DNA from: Acanthamoeba lenticulata
Lineage: Eukaryota; Discosea; Longamoebia; Acanthamoebidae
Length of the DNA: 13,273 bases
Assembly (NCBI GenBank): GCA_002179805.1
Contig: NAVB01002439.1
Span: 1 to 13,273, forward strand
Direction: 5' to 3'
The position numbers and the translations under genes are program-made. Numbering within the stretch: position 1 is the stretch's first letter; each line of letters begins with the position of its first letter. Positions 8,242 to 13,273 of this stretch are shown here, piece after piece. Below the pieces are notes generated by a model. That model was not told the origin of the DNA and searched no databases. It saw nothing but the letters and a program-made list of their open reading frames with translations.

Positions 8242-9643
8242 TTACTCGGCCTGCTGCTGGTCGTTGGCAGCGCCGTCAGCAGGGGCACTGTCGGCGTCGC
8301 GTGCGGGCGAAGGGCTCCTCCGGCCAGGCGAAGGCGAGCGGCGGGGCGACGGCGAACGCCTGTCAGCCGGGCTCGGGCTGCGCGAGCCGCTCGTCCTCCT
8401 GCGCTTGGGCGAGGGCGACCTCCTGGGCGAGGCGCTCCTCCTCGCTCCGGGCGAGGGAGTGCGCGAAAGCCTCCTCTTCTCCACGGGGCTACGCCGGGGA
8501 GACGGCGACCTGCGGGGCGAGGGCGACCTGCGGCGCGGCGAAGGGCTGCGGCGCGGCGACGGCGAGCGCCTCCTGGGCGAGGGGCTGCGGCCACGCCTGG
8601 GCGAGGGGCTGCGACCACGCCTGGGCGAGGGGCTGCGGCCACGCCTGGGCGAGGGGCTACGGCCGCGCCTGGGCGAGGGGCTGTAGCGCCTGCCGCGCGG
8701 CGAAGGGCTGCGGCTGTAGCCACGGTCGTAACGAGGAGGCGAACGAGGACGATAGCCTCCGCCACCGCCCATGCCACCACCGCCGTAGGGAGCGCCACCA
8801 CGAGTGCAGTCGCGCGCCCAATGGCCAACTTCGCCACAACGGAAGCAGGCATCGCCTAGAGAGAACCGCAAACGGCGTGACAAGTTAGTTGATCCACAAT
8901 TGGGTGTCAAGATGCTGAAATTGAGGTTCATCACGTACTGCGCGGACCACCGGGAGCCCTCCTCTCGCCCTTAGCCCACTCCACAGCAATGCGCTTGCCC
9001 ATGAGGGGAGCACCATCCTGTTACGAGAATAGAATGGGTAAGTAGAAGAGGTAAGGCAAGAAAAGCTCTGGTGAACGTACCAGATCGCGGATGGCGTCTT
9101 CGGCATCACGACGGTCCTCATACTCGACGAAACCGAAGCCGACCTTCACATCGCAACGGATGATACGGCCATATTTGTAGAACATGTCCTCGAGATCGCG
9201 AGGGCGGCAATCAAGTGGCAACCGTCCTGTGTACACCAAGTCACTTCACTTGTAAGAAAGAGATACCAACCGGTTTCACGTAGGATTAAAAAGGGCTTAA
9301 AAAATGCCAGTCGAATCTGTTTGAGACGCAAGGGGTCTGCCGCTGGGATCGGATGGCTTGCCCACTCCAAACAGCAGCAGCAACAAATTTGGCACTAACG
9401 ATAGACAGAACAACTTTTGATGTAAACTAAAGCGCGTGTGTGGTGGAAATTCAGGGTGCCAGATCGGTGTGATGATAGCCATTTATAGAGGAATTATTGG
9501 TACAATGGCTCGTCTGCTGCACTGGCGGCCGGGCTGCAACGCGCATGTGGCCAACTGGCGGCAGGCGGCAGGGGCACCAGGGCGCGGGCAGAAGAGCGGC
9601 AGGGCAAAGGCAGTGTTCAAATCGTACCGATGAAGAGAGCCAT
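8242..9643 (-). CDS. SR splicing factor with RRM, CCHC zinc knuckle and RS domain (RSZ/SRSF7-like)
   Basis: SR proteins bind exonic RNA through the RRM and recruit the spliceosome through phosphorylatable Arg-Ser repeats in the nucleus. Exons: 9643-9628, 9226-9081, 9017-8939, 8855-8242. All phases agree (284 residues). The 16-nt coding first exon gives MALFI; splicing to 9226 completes RNP2 (LFIGRL, 3-8), which no other start does, since the sequence next to exon 2 has no usable ATG. RNP1 is GFGFVEY (35-41). The first half of the RRM closely follows the family ([14 protein letters not shown]). A knuckle C84-x2-C87-x4-H92-x4-C97 follows, then a Gly-rich hinge and a long RS tail of [12 protein letters not shown] repeats ending in an Ala/Gln-rich tip. 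Intron 1 is 401 nt, much longer than introns 2 and 3 (63 and 83 nt). The domain order matches plant RSZ and animal SRSF7. Confidence 0.95.
8572..8691 (-). repeat. five-copy 24-bp minisatellite in the RS-domain coding sequence
   Basis: A 24-bp unit starts at 8572, 8596, 8620, 8644 and 8668, with only a few substitutions between copies. On the coding (minus) strand each unit encodes an eight-residue [12 protein letters not shown] block, so gain or loss of units keeps the frame and simply changes RS-tail length. Flanking sequence (about 8290-8570) carries more diverged versions. Confidence 0.92.
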
Positions 9644-9853
9644 CGTTGAGGTTGTGTGTGTGTATGTGTAGATTGTTTGTGGAAGAGAAAACGAAAAAGG
9701 CCCAGCCAGACCGTTTGGCGCGTGTCGCCGTGTCAAAGGGTGGAAAAAAGCCGGAACATTCAAAGAGAGCTGCTCGATTGGTGCAAGAAGGGTTCGTACA
9801 TAAGAAATCTGGTGGAAAATGCTACGCCTCACCGGATTGAGATTGGCGGCAAG
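9644..9853. promoter_or_regulatory. 210-bp divergent promoter between the SR and AFG2B-like genes
   Basis: The SR gene ATG (minus, 9643) and the AAA ATPase ATG (plus, 9854) are separated by 210 bp. The stretch holds a TG-rich run at about 9652-9671 and no clear TATA box. Shared regulation is plausible from the spacing but not shown. Confidence 0.45.

Positions 9854-13273
<3,420 letters not shown>

Noticed and set aside
8149..8888. Long Arg/Ala/Gly-rich plus-strand frames across the RS region
   Set aside because: They are shadows of the repetitive RS-coding sequence on the minus strand, where the RRM, knuckle and RS tail join in phase.
9480..9490. TATAAATG on the minus strand as a TATA box or alternative start of the SR gene
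   Set aside because: It falls inside the long first intron, the ATG there gives no RRM residues and no phase-compatible splice, whereas the ATG at 9643 completes RNP2.

Overview
The window looks like nuclear DNA from a GC-rich, intron-rich, gene-dense protist. Six protein genes can be built from it. They use short introns (about 41-120 nt, with a few longer) and mostly GT-AG splicing, often with a GTACGT donor. Coding exons prefer G or C at the third codon position. The gene set (microsomal P450 reductase, Bin3-type RNA capping methyltransferase, RSZ-type SR splicing factor, two-domain AAA ATPase) is purely eukaryotic. The intron density, base composition and compact divergent spacing fit a free-living amoebozoan such as Acanthamoeba. 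That assignment is inference, because no rRNA or other marker lies in the window. I saw no tRNA, rRNA, CRISPR array, transposon or viral gene.

Layout: (1) 1-523, minus strand, is the 5' end of an NADPH-cytochrome P450 reductase gene, cut by the window edge. (2) 774-3105, minus strand, is a 12-exon gene that I reconstruct as an N-terminal F-box fused to a full-length but degenerate EF1A-like GTPase. All exon phases close to a 481-residue frame. (3) 3204-5139, plus strand, has six exons and encodes a Bin3/MePCE-type RNA 5'-phosphate methyltransferase. It diverges from gene 2 across only 98 bp. (4) 5140-6096 is a non-coding interval with triplet repeats. (5) 6097-7916, plus strand, has three exons and encodes a 12-TM sugar transporter. 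(6) 8242-9643, minus strand, has four exons and encodes an SR splicing factor with an RRM, a CCHC knuckle and an RS tail. (7) 9854-13273, plus strand, has at least 16 exons and encodes an AFG2B/SPATA5L1-like AAA ATPase cut by the window end. It needs two GC-AG introns.

The genes do not form a pathway. Several act on RNA or ribosomes: the capping methyltransferase, the SR protein, the AFG2B-like ribosome-maturation ATPase and the EF1A-derived protein. Two divergent pairs (F-box/EF1A-like with MePCE-like, and SR with AFG2B-like) share short intergenic promoters. The most unusual object is the F-box/EF1A-like fusion: its P-loop is intact, but the G3 and G4 nucleotide-binding motifs have been replaced.
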